Assembly (NCBI GenBank): GCA_026122225.1
Contig: JANEZZ010001895.1
Coordinates: forward strand, 1,116,001-1,180,000
Direction of reading: 5' to 3'
Source of the DNA: Heloderma charlesbogerti
Taxonomy: Eukaryota; Chordata; Lepidosauria; Squamata; Helodermatidae
Length of the DNA: 64,000 nucleotides
Of this stretch, positions 1-11,640 are shown piece by piece. Numbering within the stretch: position 1 is the first letter of the stretch; every line of letters starts with the position of its first letter. The position numbers and the translations under genes were made by a program. A model generated the notes under the pieces. That model was not told the origin of the DNA. It did not search any database and saw nothing but the letters and a program-made list of their open reading frames with translations.

Positions 1-690
1 TGGGCAGTACATGAGCAGAATCCCCACACTGCCCTTCAGGCCCAACCTCCAGTACATGCACTCAGCAACCTTGGTCTCTCAGGAAGGGGGTCTGGTGAAG
101 ACCAAGGACTCCAGGTAGATAACAGCCACTGTCCCTCCCTGATCCCCAGCCCTCGGCTGCTGTGCGTATGAAAATCTGGCTGGGCACATGACCGCAAGAG
201 TTGGAGCAGCGGCCTCAGCCAGCCAGGTCTCCATAATATGATTTTTGCGCAGCTGATGCAAGACTGCATTTACTGTGATACACACACAAAGCACATTTGA
301 TTAATGGGATTTTAGGAATGCTTGTTTTCCTTAGGTTGCATCCAGAATTACGCAGAGCAGAATTGAGCTAAATGGATGTTCCTGCGGGCAGATAAGGAAG
401 ATCTTCGCCATTTTCCCTTCTCTCTGCCCCCTGCAAATCTCCAGAATAGTATGGGAGGTGGCACTGAGGGCTACAGGGGGAAGGGGAAATGGGCAGAGTA
501 CTTCACCACCACCCACTCCTGCAGAGGCAGGAGCCCCTGCTGGATCCGAGTCATTACTAGGAACAGAATAATCCTTCTGCTTGCAGATCAGCAGGTCTTG
601 ATCCAAATACACGTTTTTATGGTGAACACCTTAAAACTTAACATGGGCACATATAACAACACGTAGGCTTCCAACCACATACATGATAAA
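1..690. other. No recognisable gene
   Basis: I see no repeat family, RNA gene or convincing exon here. The open frames on both strands are short and overlap one another, as expected by chance in AT/GC-balanced DNA. Confidence 0.4.
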
Positions 691-696
691 AAGGGT

Positions 697-800
697 ACAT
701 GTGTCACAGGGTTGTTGTGAGAACAAAGTAAGTGATGGAAGAACTATGTATGCCACCCTAAGCATACTGGCAGGACAGGATAGACATGTAATAAGATGAG
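697..800 (+). repeat. MIR-like SINE fragment
   Basis: The run CACAGGGTTGTTGTGAG followed by a TATGCCACCCTAAG-like stretch matches the 3' half of the MIR-like SINEs that are better preserved at 25.1, 50.0 and 55.5 kb. The tRNA-like head is missing. Confidence 0.45.
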
Positions 801-810
801 ACTGGATTAG

Positions 811-2304
811 TTGCAGGTCTTGCTTGCATGTATTCATGATGAAAAATACATTTGCCGACACTTAATGCATGAAGGGGCCCCAAAGACTGGAAATGAATCC
901 ATTCGGGCAAAGGAATCCCATCACTCATTCTCATCTTTCTTCTATTATGTTATAAGTAGCTGACTAGTGTTGTCTAAACTCCTGATAGCCAAGACGCACT
1001 TTTTTTCTGAATTATAATGAACACATCCTTCATTCTTTCTGCCCAAAAGCAGAGTACACAGAAGTAACAATTATCTGCCCACAGCGGAGCCCACATCATC
1101 CCTCTATATAAGTCACTGTTCAGAACAGTGTCTCTGCATGAGTCACAATGGGCAGCCTCCTCTGCACTGGAAGCAATTCAATCATCCAACTGCACTCAGA
1201 GCAGAGATGTAACAAGTTCTTCAGGCCCTTGACAGAGGCTGGCCGGCCACATCTCCTTCCAAAGCAGCGTATCATGCAGAGATGCAGCAGGCAGTCTCCT
1301 CTGAAGATGGGTTACTTTAGAATCATATCATACAACAAGCAGTTCTCTTACACTACGAAATTTTGAAGTTACTGAAATACATGCTTTCCAGCTCTCTCTG
1401 GCATATGCAATTCACACAGGAAGTCATGGACCACCACCAGCCTCAGTTACTATGGACTCAAGCTCTTTACTAACAGCTGCTCTTCTGTTCAATCTTGCAT
1501 GGTCCGTGAGAAACACCACTCTCTGAACTGCTTCAGCAAAAACATTAAGACAAACCTTTTTATGTAGTTGTCCGACCTCCCTAGTGTTTCATGGGGCATG
1601 CCGATTTGCTGTTCTAAGCCCCAATTATCCTGATAAGGGGAAATAATGGTGGAACTGGAATTTTAAAGTTGCAACAGCTAGTTCAAAACTTTGCAGTAGA
1701 GATCTGTGCCTCTAGGAATTGTTAATATACACTGTAAAGTAAAACTTAGGATGTGGATAGATAATCCTTAAAGCTTTCACATGATATACTGTTACATCAT
1801 AACATAATTAAAACCTGGGCGGCATACATTCCATGAAGGGATTTAAAACTGATCTCTTATGAGAAAGGGCGCGTGCATGCATGCAACAGCGTTCCAGGCA
1901 AGCGAAAGGACAAAGTGTGCCTCAGGGCAAGTTTAACGTGCATGCTGCCATGAGTAAAGACAGTTTCCTCCTTGTTTGCTTATATTCTTTGTTCACAAAG
2001 CTACTGCAACACAAAGTAAGATAATTATGCTCTATTATTATTATAATATTGTTGCCATATTATTTAGAACTCTAGAACACAGCATTTTCCCCCATGGATT
2101 AGAAACCTATTTTTACGTTCCTCTCATTCCATCCCCACATTTGTTGAAAAGCTGTCCTACATTCTAATGCTGGAAGTCCTGAAGTTTACAAACCAGAGAG
2201 TATTAACATTTTTACAATTTGGCAGTCTGATTAGAAAAACACAATGTTTCTAGAGGAGCAGGATTGCTGGAATTTCATCTGCCAATCTCCATCTCAAGCA
2301 TGGT
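811..2304. other. Unassigned AT-rich sequence
   Basis: No gene or repeat family was recognised. Open frames are under 75 codons and lack flanking splice signals or family resemblance. Confidence 0.4.
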
Positions 2305-2490
2305 TCATAGAATCATAGAATAATAGGGTTGGATGGGGCCTATAAGGCCATTGAATCCAACCCTGCTCAGTGCAGGAATCTAAGTCAAAGCATCCCTGAC
2401 AAGCGACTGTCCAGCTTCATCTTGAATGCCTCCAGTATGGGAGAGCCCACTGGTTAAGTCAATAGGTAATTGGTTCCATTGGTTAAGAGA
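2305..2490 (-). repeat. CR1 LINE 3' end (fragment)
   Basis: On the plus strand the block opens with the reversed CR1 terminal octamer (CATAGAATCATAGAATAATAG). It continues with the reversed 3' UTR and the last codons of the CR1 ORF (AGCATCCCTGACAAGC, then CCTCCAGTATGGGAGAGCCC). The same blocks occur in better shape at 25.9-26.5 kb. It is degenerate after about 2450, where GGTTAAG-like words repeat. Confidence 0.75.
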
Positions 2491-3092
2491 TCGGGAGTAA
2501 CTGGTTAAGAGATCAGGAGCACCGGGTTTGTTAGGCATATAAATTTGGGAGGCAGAGTTATTAGTGTCAGAATTTAGCATCAGCTTTCTAAGACACTGAT
2601 GCTCTTTTCAGCTCAGGTTAAAAAGAGTAAGAGATGGTGCTGTGTGATTATCATAGTTTTCTCTTATTCCTCCTCTCATGAAGAGCTTTGTCATCCCTGA
2701 AAGATATTAAAGATTGGGTCATAGATACTTCCTGAGTATCACCTTTACTGCATGATGGGAGGAACATGCTTCCAGGATTTTCCCAGTATCAGGCCTCCAC
2801 AATTTCAGCCACTGGGAGAAGTGAATGGAATGTCATGATTATAAGTACCTAAGCTTGAGATCAAAGTCATCTGGCACAGCAGTGTTTGGTTTCAACTGTC
2901 CTTCAGTTCAATCTTGCTTCATATAGTGTTTTATTGGGAGCAATACATTTGCTATGCAATGACTTACCTCATGATCCAAAATGTGAGCATAGTTTTACTT
3001 TCCTTTACAAATATTTAGCACCATCTGTACCCAGTGAGGTTAAAACAAGAAACACTCTTATATCAGACATGGAAACACCTTTCTGACAATGA
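2491..3092. other. Unassigned sequence
   Basis: Nothing recognised. No exon-like frame with splice sites was seen. Confidence 0.35.
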
Positions 3093-3442
3093 CTGGGTTC
3101 ACACAATGCAACAATCCACACTCAAGGTTGAGTATGGGCTGAATATGGGTTATTGCTGAACTGTGGGTTGAGGTTGAACCATGGATTGTTGTGTTGTGTG
3201 AACCCAGATGCAAAAGCAAACAATTGTTTGTTAATCACAAACAACCTACAGTCTACAACCCAACAACAAACCATGGGTTCTCTTCATGGGTTGTCCGTGG
3301 TTAACAAACAATGGTTTGTTAGTGCAGATGGGTTCACACAACACAACAACCCATGATTCAACAACAACCCACAGTTCAATAATAACCCATATTCAGCCCA
3401 TACTCAGCCTTGAGTGTGGATTGTCATGCTGTGTGAACCCAG
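3093..3442. repeat. 350-bp foldback element (hAT-like MITE family F)
   Basis: The block begins CTGGGTTCACACAATG and ends GTGTGAACCCAG. The right half is nearly the reverse complement of the left half. For example, AAGGTTGAGTATGGGCTGAA near 3125 is mirrored by CAGCCCATACTCAGCCTTGA near 3395. Each arm also contains its own smaller inverted copy of the end word (TGGGTTCACAC...GTGTGAACCC), so it is a palindrome of palindromes. Related, more diverged sequence continues to about 3660. No protein is encoded. Relatives with similar ends lie at 50712-51078 and perhaps 58172-58419. Confidence 0.75.
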
Positions 3443-3665
3443 CCAATGGGGTTGTTCACAAGAAACAACAGCAGACCACTGTGGGTTATTTAACCCACAG
3501 TGAGGCTGCGGTGCATGCAACTGCCATTTTGAATATGCAGTCCCCACTTGGTTGTTGTTGTGCAAACCCAATGAACATGGGTTATATAAGGGTTACACAA
3601 TGGTCTGTTTTTGTTTAACCCTTGCATAACCCATGCTCGCTAGGTTTGCACGACACAGTAAGGCC
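3443..3665. repeat. Degenerate continuation of foldback family F
   Basis: It repeats the words of the preceding foldback (GGGTTATTTAACCCACAG, CAAACCCAATGAACATGG, TAACCCTTGCATAACCC) in scrambled, diverged form. Probably an older copy beside the palindrome. Confidence 0.45.
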
Positions 3666-3940
3666 TGATCAGAGTGCTTCCATACCAAGTTTTCTAGTAG
3701 TGCAGCTTCACATTCTACACTAGCACTCTTTTCTTGGCTTTCCATCTGTAGTTGCATGAGGTATGATGAACAACTGCGCTCAAAACCAAGAGGCTACCAG
3801 CTTTGGCACCCCTACCATCCAGGATGCTGTTAGGCACTTAAAAGATTCAGGGCCCACTCTTTCCATTGGTATTAATGGAATTCCTTTTAAGGTTAATTAC
3901 CATGCAGAGGGATGATTGGGGGGGGGGCACAATGCACAGA

Positions 3941-4153
3941 TAGCAGTTCAAAAGCAAGAAATTGCAAGTAGATAAATAGGTACCGCTTCGGCGGGAAAGG
4001 TAACAGCATTCCGTGCACCTTGGTGTTCAGTCATGCTGGCCACATGACCACGGAAGCGTCTTCGGACAGCGCTGGCTCTTCGGCTTAGAAATGGAGATGA
4101 GCACCACACCCTAGAGACACGACTGGTTGGGGACAGCTTTACCTTTACCTTTT
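3941..4153 (+). repeat. Sauria-type SINE, 5'-truncated
   Basis: Diagnostic words occur in the expected order: CAAGTAGATAAATAGGTACC, CTTCGGCGGGAAAGGTAA, CATGCTGGCCACATGACC, AGAAATGGAGATGAGCACC, and a final run of TTTACCTTTACC. This is the body and BovB-related tail of the squamate Sauria (ACE) SINE. The tRNA-like head with its A and B boxes is absent except for an AGCAGTTC remnant. Confidence 0.85.
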
Positions 4154-5731
4154 ACAATGCACGGGAAAGGGAGAGTGAGCCTCCCACCCCCGCATTGTGA
4201 TGGAAATCCCCCCTCTCCCTTACACAGCAGCTAAGCTGAAGAAAAATATCCCATTAGCATCAATGGAAAGATATTGTAAAAGCTTAATTACCATGCAAAG
4301 GGAAGGTTGGGGACATTGCAGCATGATGGAAGGGGGGGTCAACCCTTCCCTCCCCAGCTGCAACCCCCCGAGAAGATTGCCCCCTGCATGGCAATTAAGC
4401 TGAGAAGAAAGCCTTTTATGGGTTCCAGTGGACACTTAGGTCTCTGGGGAATAGATCCAGGGCCTTTGGAAATCGATTCAGGGCTGGGGCCCCATGAGCC
4501 CAGGCCTACCAACATGCCTGCCTATCACTCCCTCCTGACTAGAAGGAAGCTCCAAATTGCTCAGGCCAGCTGCAGAGGAACCACCAGCAAAGTGTTTCCC
4601 CTCTGTCTTGGATGCAAATGGCTCTTTGAGGTTGGCATTTCCTTATATCTTTCTGAGGCCTTTAATAGCTACTCCACCCAGCTCCAATCCAGAGAACTTT
4701 ACCTATAGCCAGCTGATGCAACACAATATTATTATGTCTTCCCTCTTCCCCTTCCCTTTTCTCTTCTTCTTGCAAGAAGCAATACTCCACTTGGATTAAA
4801 AGAATGTTAAAAGCAGTTTGAGATACTTTTTGAAATGTTTAAATCAACCCTTACTAATGTGAAGCTCCAAAGACATGCAATCCACTTTAAGAACTCTAAA
4901 GGCAAAAAGAGTTGTTCATTATACACTGGGGAAGATGAAATTTCCTTCTCTCAGTTTCTAAACCTCATTTTCATTGGGCATCTCCTTGTTTAATTTCATG
5001 CTCTGTATTTCCCTTCTGGTTCCTTCTCACTATTTGGGGCTGCACAGGTAAATATACACATTGCTATTAATAATATTTGGCTTCAACCACAAAAGCCAGA
5101 GTGGGAGGCCTATGCTCTCAGTTATTCTGCATATATGCTATAAAGAGATACAAAAGAAGGAACAGACTTCACTAACCCACAAGCTAATACAGGTCTTCAG
5201 CCATATCATATTTTAATTAGAGTAACATCTTTTAATAGAATATTTTCGCATTGGGTATTTTAACTATTTCACGTATTTTCTAAATCACTTTGTTAGACTC
5301 TATTAATCAGAGAAGTGACCCAAATCAATCAACTTTCAAGTGTCCAATGAGAGCCAACAGTGAAAAACATGCTTTAAAAAAGAGCTTGTAGCAAAATAGA
5401 CCAGATGTTAGCAACTATGAGATGGTGCTTTTCCAATGACATAAAGTCATCACAACTGATGCACATCGAATTTTTAGGCACCAGGAGTCACACTTACACA
5501 ATAATGGTCTATAGTCCAGGCCATCAATTAAAACCATGTAAATCATGGTAAGAAGAATGCAACAACTCCTGAATTTTTATTTTTTTTTAAGAGATGCTTT
5601 CAAACTCTCAGTGATGTCCTAAAACCACATTTTGAGAACACAACGACACATGCATGCAAATAAGAGCTGGGTGCAGGTTCTAGCCACCAAGGGATGGTTG
5701 CCTTGCTTCATTCAGGACACAGCCTAGAGGA
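4154..5731. other. Unassigned; low-order duplicated words
   Basis: No gene seen. A phrase resembling AATTACCATGCAGAGGG occurs before the Sauria SINE (about 3897) and again at about 4288. The SINE may therefore lie within a decayed direct duplication. The rest is AT-rich and unrecognised. Confidence 0.35.
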
Positions 5732-5869
5732 GCTTTCCCCAACCTGGTGTCCTTCCAGATGTGTTGGACTACAACTCTTATAATCCCCAGCCATCACTGG
5801 TGATGCTGAATGAGGATGATGGGAGTTGTAGTCCAACATATCTGGAGGGTGCCAGGTTGAGAAAGGCTG
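5732..5869. repeat. hAT-like MITE family A, copy 1
   Basis: Short inverted-repeat element with ends TTTCCCCAACCTGGTG and GCCAGGTTGAGAAAGGCTG, and an interior TTGGACTACAACTC mirrored by GAGTTGTAGTCCAAC. Sixteen members of this family lie in the window. The copy at 20501 shows an 8-bp target duplication, which points to the hAT superfamily. None encodes protein. Confidence 0.8.
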
Positions 5870-6522
5870 GACTAGTGCCTTCCCATAGCCACATACATGG
5901 GCTTATCTCAATCTATCCTCCCAAACAACCCTTTGAGATGGGCAAGGTAGTCCCACTGAAGCCAAAACCATGCAGCAAGTTTCTTGGTTGAGCAGGGTCT
6001 CTCTAGTTGAAGTCTAACATGCAATTATACCACATGTTCATTGCGTTAACAGTTTCTTGGTATCAGTGAAGGGGTCAAAGGAAAGTGGCTTATTAAAAAG
6101 CACCACAGTAATGCAATTACACACTGCTAGACTAATAAGGCTAATTTACTGAGACTACAACTGCTTCCAGATCAGGGCTTTTACGGTGCCCTCACCCTGC
6201 CTCATTCATGGAATTTTACAGGAAGTCCAAGCAACATTGTCTTCTACTCATAACCTTCCCATATTTTCTCACCACTTCTTCCATTTTATTCCTTACCAAA
6301 GATAGTCTGTTAAGGAAGGACAAAATAGCTGCACAATGCCTTTTCATTTGTAGCATTAAAAGCCATCCATCTGGAGGCACCCTAATTCACAAAGGCCAAC
6401 ATCAATGCATCTGATGGAGGCTTCCACTGGCTTCCTCCTACTGAGACAGCAGAGGTGGGGGAAGAGGGACACACTCCAGCCTAGAGGTGTTGACAACTCC
6501 TAAAGTATCATATGGTCAAAAA

Positions 6523-6641
6523 CAGTGGAGGCTGGTGGCCAAGATGTCAGTGGGGCAGCGAATCCACTCCAGGTTTCAGTCAGAACCAGCCAGACTCTAA
6601 ATAAGCTATCCCACTGACGCTGGAGCCACCAGCTTCCACTG
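6523..6641. repeat. hAT-like MITE family E, copy 1, with 8-bp TSD
   Basis: The ends are CAGTGGAGGCTGGTGGCC and GGAGCCACCAGCTTCCACTG, an inverted pair. The element is flanked on both sides by GTCAAAAA (6515-6522 and 6642-6649), a perfect 8-bp target duplication as expected for hAT transposons. It is 119 bp and non-coding. A second copy is at 53065. Confidence 0.85.
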
Positions 6642-6649
6642 GTCAAAAA

Positions 6650-7880
6650 TAAACAAGAACACAAAAACATGCTAGCCAACCACCCAGATTTATAACCTTA
6701 TTCCATCCCTCTGACCTTTCCCTAGTGACAGTAATGACAGTGGGGCCTGTTATGTCCATGTTTTTGGTTCCATGTGACTGGAATGTTAAAATTGTTTTTA
6801 TTACAGAAATGTGTTGTGTGGATTCTGTAGAGAAAAATGTTAGCACTTGACATTTTTTATTTGCCATTTTGGAGGTTTATTCTCCTTGAACTCAAATTAA
6901 ATTTAAAAAATAGAACAACTTGCCCAAAACTCCAGTTTGAACTCGGGGGGGGGGATCTATCCCACAATAAGCTTTAGCTCACCCCAAACTATACCCCATC
7001 ATCTCCAGGAAAGTGTCCTTTATGAGACTGCATACGATTGTGTCCAACTGTTCATTTGGGAGCAAGACACTGTCAAGCATGGTGACCCCATGCCAGTAGT
7101 AGCCAATATGTGTAGAAATTAATGAAGAACTGGGACTGTAAACACCACCATAAGCTTTGGTCCACCTGAAATCACAGAGGCACTACTCTGCAGGGGTTCA
7201 AAGAAGTCCACCCCCACTCCTGCAAAGTTGGACACCAAAATTCTGAGCCCCACAACAAACCCAGGTTATTATACTAAGACTCTAGAGGAAAGATAATTTG
7301 ATGCTAGGAGATAAGTTGCACAAATTGCAGCATCCTTAGGGAGTGCTTCATGTTTCAGCAGCCACAACTGCACCAGCCCTAGAGAGAACTATGTCCTGAG
7401 GCAATATGAAAGGCTTCTTTGCATTGGAGAGCGCCACACAATACTTTCTTCCCTAAAAGCCCTAAGTAATACACTGAAGGGAGTGGACTTGGCCAGCTGT
7501 GGATAGAAGCAGACATGTGCCCTTCAACAACAGTTCGTCAAATGCTGGAGGACAAGCATTTCTAGTTAGATTCATCTATGGAAGCACATTTAGCAACATC
7601 AGTGGCACTCTATGATCTGCTCCTCAATGAACTGTGGAAGAAACACCCCACTGAAGAGACACATCATCAAGCTGGTGACAAAAGAAATGCAGCAAGCAAT
7701 GGAGATGCATAAAAGTACGACAGGCACAATGGGAAGGGTAAATCTATCTTACAAGGTGCAGGAGTCTGGGAGCAAGAGCCAAGGAATGATACAGTTTCTT
7801 CTGAACTACAGAAGGAAATTGGAGGCCATCCTATTACCTGCAAGAGTTTCAAGGCAAGCAGATTAGAAATTGCATTTTTA
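6650..7880. other. Unassigned sequence
   Basis: No family recognised. The last part (from about 7600, plus strand) could be the N-terminal end of the decayed ORF that follows, but I see no motif in it. Confidence 0.3.
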
Positions 7881-8099
7881 AGCCCAAGAAGAACTTAACA
7901 AGTACTTCCTTGCTGATGACCACATAAACTATGCCCATTTGAGTCCAGTGTGCTGTGCACAGATGCAGGAGCCTCAGCACACCCTTTTTGACTCATGGCA
8001 TGCTCTTGAATTGGGAGACTTTTCTGGGAACTAAAGTGACAATCCTTTCTGCTCCACTGTTCCTGATCATGGAATAAAACATGAAAGACAAAGGCATGA

Positions 8100-9890
8100 T
8101 GGTGTTCGGAAGGACAACAAGATGAAAGCACCATGAATTCACAGGGTGCAAGCATTTCAGAGCGTTCACCAATGTTTCAAAGATGAACGAAATCATTTTA
8201 GAACATGGGAATTCATTTCATTACAAGTCATGCAACATTGTTAATGTTGTGACAAAGGCAGTAATGCCAGACAATATCCAACATGACATTTCTAATAAGG
8301 ATTTCATTGGGGCAAAGCTACACAAAACATTCATATATGAAAGAATCAGCACACCACAGCAGCCAGTCTTGTCCCCAGTTTTAAAAAGCCTCCTTGAAGC
8401 AATTTAACTATTCTTTCAAATTATTCAACACCAAGATCAAGGCCAAAAGTTCTGAGTTTCAAGAAGAGAGAAATCTTCTAGCTAGATTCATCATTGTAAT
8501 GAGAAGTCAGCTGCACAATGACCACAAAAAGGCACTAGGAAAAAAATGAGTTCTCAGCTCTCCCAATATCACTCTTCACTCCAGATGCCCCTTGAATTGG
8601 ACAAGTCAAAAGGCATGAAAGCCATAGAAGAACAGGTAAAAACTACCCTGCAACCAGCAGATGTCACACCTGCACAATCTCAGAAAAGGATCCATTCTGC
8701 TGGATAGACTAGTATTTGCAAATACAACACAGAAAATTGATCAGATGAAAACATGCAGGAATTTTGCTGAAAGTTCTGTAACAAGTGTTGCCCAGGTATC
8801 ATATGGTCATCATGAAGTGAGACTGTGCAAGTGTCTCTGAAAGAGAAGATGAGGAATAAGGACACAGGTGGTGAGGTATAGTACCATGTGGCTGAGACAG
8901 TACGATTATCTACTACATTCCATTGAAGCAATTTCAGTCTCACATTGAAACAATGACTGAACAAAGTATTTGGCTGAGAGGTATCTAATACACTCTTCAA
9001 AATACAATGACACAGTTTGTGGTTGTCAGAAACTGCACACTGCAACAATGGCAGATTGTCTGAACATCTTCATCAGCACAACCAGGAGGAAGCTGACACA
9101 ATTATTCTTCGTGGCATCGATACCAATAAAAAATCCCCTTCAGGAGAGTTGAGCATATATTCATCTTGCACCAATTTTCTCTTGGTGCCAGTGCATTGGC
9201 ACCCAAACATCTGGTTAATGACAGGAAAGTGCTTCACAAAGCACACTACTCCAGATCAGCCCAAACATGGGGCCTGTAGGTGAACAAAGGGCCAAGGCCC
9301 TCCTTGGCTTTCATGTGTTTACTAGCGCTGATACAACCAGCACATTTTCTTGAATAAGCAAAGGTACCAGCTTCAAAACATTTGTAACCTTTCTACCACA
9401 GATTCTGTGTGCATTTCAGATATTGGTCCATGAATCATGGCTTCCTTGTTATGAAATAGTTCAGGCTCTGGAAAGATTCATATGCAGACATTATAGCTAT
9501 AACATACCACAAAGAAAAGCTTCAAAACTCAGTTGACACCTGTTAACACAGAAGCGTGCTGAAGGGGAGGAACCGCATCCATCTAATGGAACTAAACAAG
9601 AGCACATTATGTGTCAACATTTGGGGTTCATGCCAGTGAGGTACAACTATATTTTCCATCCCCAACTATGCATGGAGGGATGAGGAGTGCAGTTAGCTAT
9701 AGTGTGGAATCTTAATCCCCTAGAACTGCAATCCATTCTACTCCTGATCAAATGCTCATAAAAGAAGAGACATTGCTCTGGAAGGCACAGTTGTCTGGAT
9801 GCATGTCTACTATGTACCAAGATGTGCAGGTACAATGAACAGTACCAAAATGTGGTAGAATATTTACTCATGTCAGATGCACAAGGGATT
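8100..9890 (+). pseudogene. Decayed ORF of an uncharacterised metazoan family (EADT-motif protein)
   Basis: Conceptual translation in alternating plus-strand frames gives a colinear series of blocks. At about 8170-8405 there is GNSFHYKSCNIVNVVTKAV then a YERI segment. At about 8445-8500 there is ARFIIVMRSQLHND. At about 9080-9110 there is QEEADTIIL. At 9291-9533 an AKALLGFHVFTSADTTSTFS block is interrupted by a stop and continues to RFICRHYSYNIPQ. The end, about 9715-9875, is a Cys-rich tail containing CLDACLLCTKMC. From memory, this order (MGNxF, an RxYIxCQ-like block, QEEADT, FHALTGADTTSTF, Cys-rich C-terminus) is that of a large uncharacterised family found in cnidarians, molluscs, fishes and reptiles, often in many copies. 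Function is unknown. Multiple stops and frameshifts rule out a working gene. I saw neither introns nor terminal repeats. Confidence 0.5.
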
Positions 9891-9995
9891 GTTTAGTCTA
9901 TCAGTTTTATCTTGTCTTAGTACTATGTACCAAATTTGGTTGAAATCCATCAATTCTTCCTTGAATTATCATGGCCACATCTCACACATACTAAA

Positions 9996-10104
9996 GGTGC
10001 AATCCTATGCATGATTAGACAGAACTAAGTCTACAACAATGTCTGGCTGGGGAATGCTAGTAGTTGTAGGACTTTCTGTCTAAACCTGCATAGGATTGCG
10101 TCCT
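9996..10104. repeat. MITE family B, copy 1
   Basis: About 105-bp inverted repeat. AGGTGCAATCCTATGCATGA opens it and ACCTGCATAGGATTGCG closes it, with a core built around a reversed AGTCCTACAACTC word. Several copies in the family are bordered by TTA or TAA, suggesting a PIF/Harbinger-like MITE. Confidence 0.7.
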
Positions 10105-10519
10105 CAATTATTTAACTTACAGAATAACAAGAACTAATTAGTTTAATATTAACAGTTAGTGTGCATGGAATACACAACAGCTTCCAGTACTAGAGGTTTC
10201 ATAACCCTGTCTATTAATCTGAGTAAGTTCCAGTTATGATGCCATAGAACCTAGTGGGGTCATGTTATCGCACCACCTATGCATATTATGTAGTATCATT
10301 TCTAGTAGTATCGTTTCTAGTCCACACTTGTACAGAAGCAGGTCCAAGAACAGACAAGCTAGAGATGGATAGAAGAAAAAGGACATCCATTTGGAGACTG
10401 GAGTGGGGGAGAGTACAGGGAAGACTCCATGGAAAAAGCTACACCCAAGGCCACACCATGGCAATCACAACTGTAAGAGCTTGCTACCATAAATGGGTGT
10501 GACTTTTATTTATTAAAAG

Positions 10520-11640
10520 GATTTCTAATCCAGCTTTCAAGGACACATTGCCCTCACAAAACAGTTTAGAAAAAAGTTTTAAATACATAAAAAATTAAAA
10601 TAAGTTATAATTTCAAAACCGCTAACCGCAACAACTATTTTTTCCATTAACCAAACACTGACTGGAATAAAAACATCTCTTAAAGGGTTCTCTTAAAAGT
10701 CAGCACTGACAAGCTATATGGATGGACTCCTTTAGGGAAGGAGTCCCAAATATGCGGATCACCACTGAAAAGGCCTTGACCTGCCAATCTTACATCTCTG
10801 ACTGGCAGACCCAAGAGCAGGGCCTCCGATACCAGGGCTTGGGCAGGCTTATGTGTGTGCAGGCTGTCCTTTAGGCAATCCCAAACTGCTTGAGGATTTA
10901 AAAACCAAAACCAGCACCTTCAATTGCTCTAGGAAATGGATAGGCAGCCACTGTAAATGGTACAGAATTGGTGTATATGATCCATAGCTCTCACAAGTGT
11001 TCAAGCTGCCATTTTCTATACCAATTCCAGTTTCCAAACAGTCTTCAACAGCAGCCCCATGAAGAGCATGTTACCATAACCTAGCCTGGAGGTAATCAGA
11101 GCATGTGTCACCAGGACCAGGTCCGCTTTCTCTCAACAGAAGTGCAGCTGTCGAACCAACCTAACCTAGTAAAAAGTACTCCTACCAACCAATACCACCC
11201 ATGTCTCCTTAGATAATCTGGATTTCTTCTAGACCTGGTGCGGTTTACCTGACTGTTCAAGGGGTGTGCAACCCGATCTAGAACCAGTTGCAAACCTCCT
11301 TCCAGATCAACAATTTCCCATCCCACAGTACTTCAGTTTCCATCTTACCTTATTCCTGGCAACAGTCTCACCCAACATTGTATGACATTTGTGTCATACA
11401 GGACTGTAGACAGAGCTTCCAGCAGGAAAGCCGGTCCCATCCCTACCATAAATGGTTTACACCATTTTCCAGGTGTGAACAGTGAACCCAAATTAGTCAT
11501 AACAATGGTCATCACATCAAGTCCTGCTGTGACATTTAGCCATGGTCCATGTGGAAGGTAAGGCCAAGGTGGGAAGGCCAGGCAGCATTTGGACTCATGG
11601 TTCAGCACTGAGAAGCATTATCTGTACACCACCCTTTGAA
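10520..11640 (-). repeat. Long reptile-type interspersed repeat, class unassigned
   Basis: Words such as CACTGAAAAGGCCTTGACC, AAAACCAGCACCTTCAATTG, CAGTCTTCAACAGCAGCCCC and CATGTTACCATAACCTAGCC recall a common dispersed repeat of lizards and turtles, read here in reverse. I cannot place it in a class. No transposase or polymerase motif survives. Its right limit is uncertain. Confidence 0.45.

Noticed and set aside
3093..3660. CRISPR-like array because of repeated AACCCA/TGGGTT words
   Set aside because: The repeats are inverted and variable in spacing. The host is a vertebrate, and the structure is a foldback transposon.
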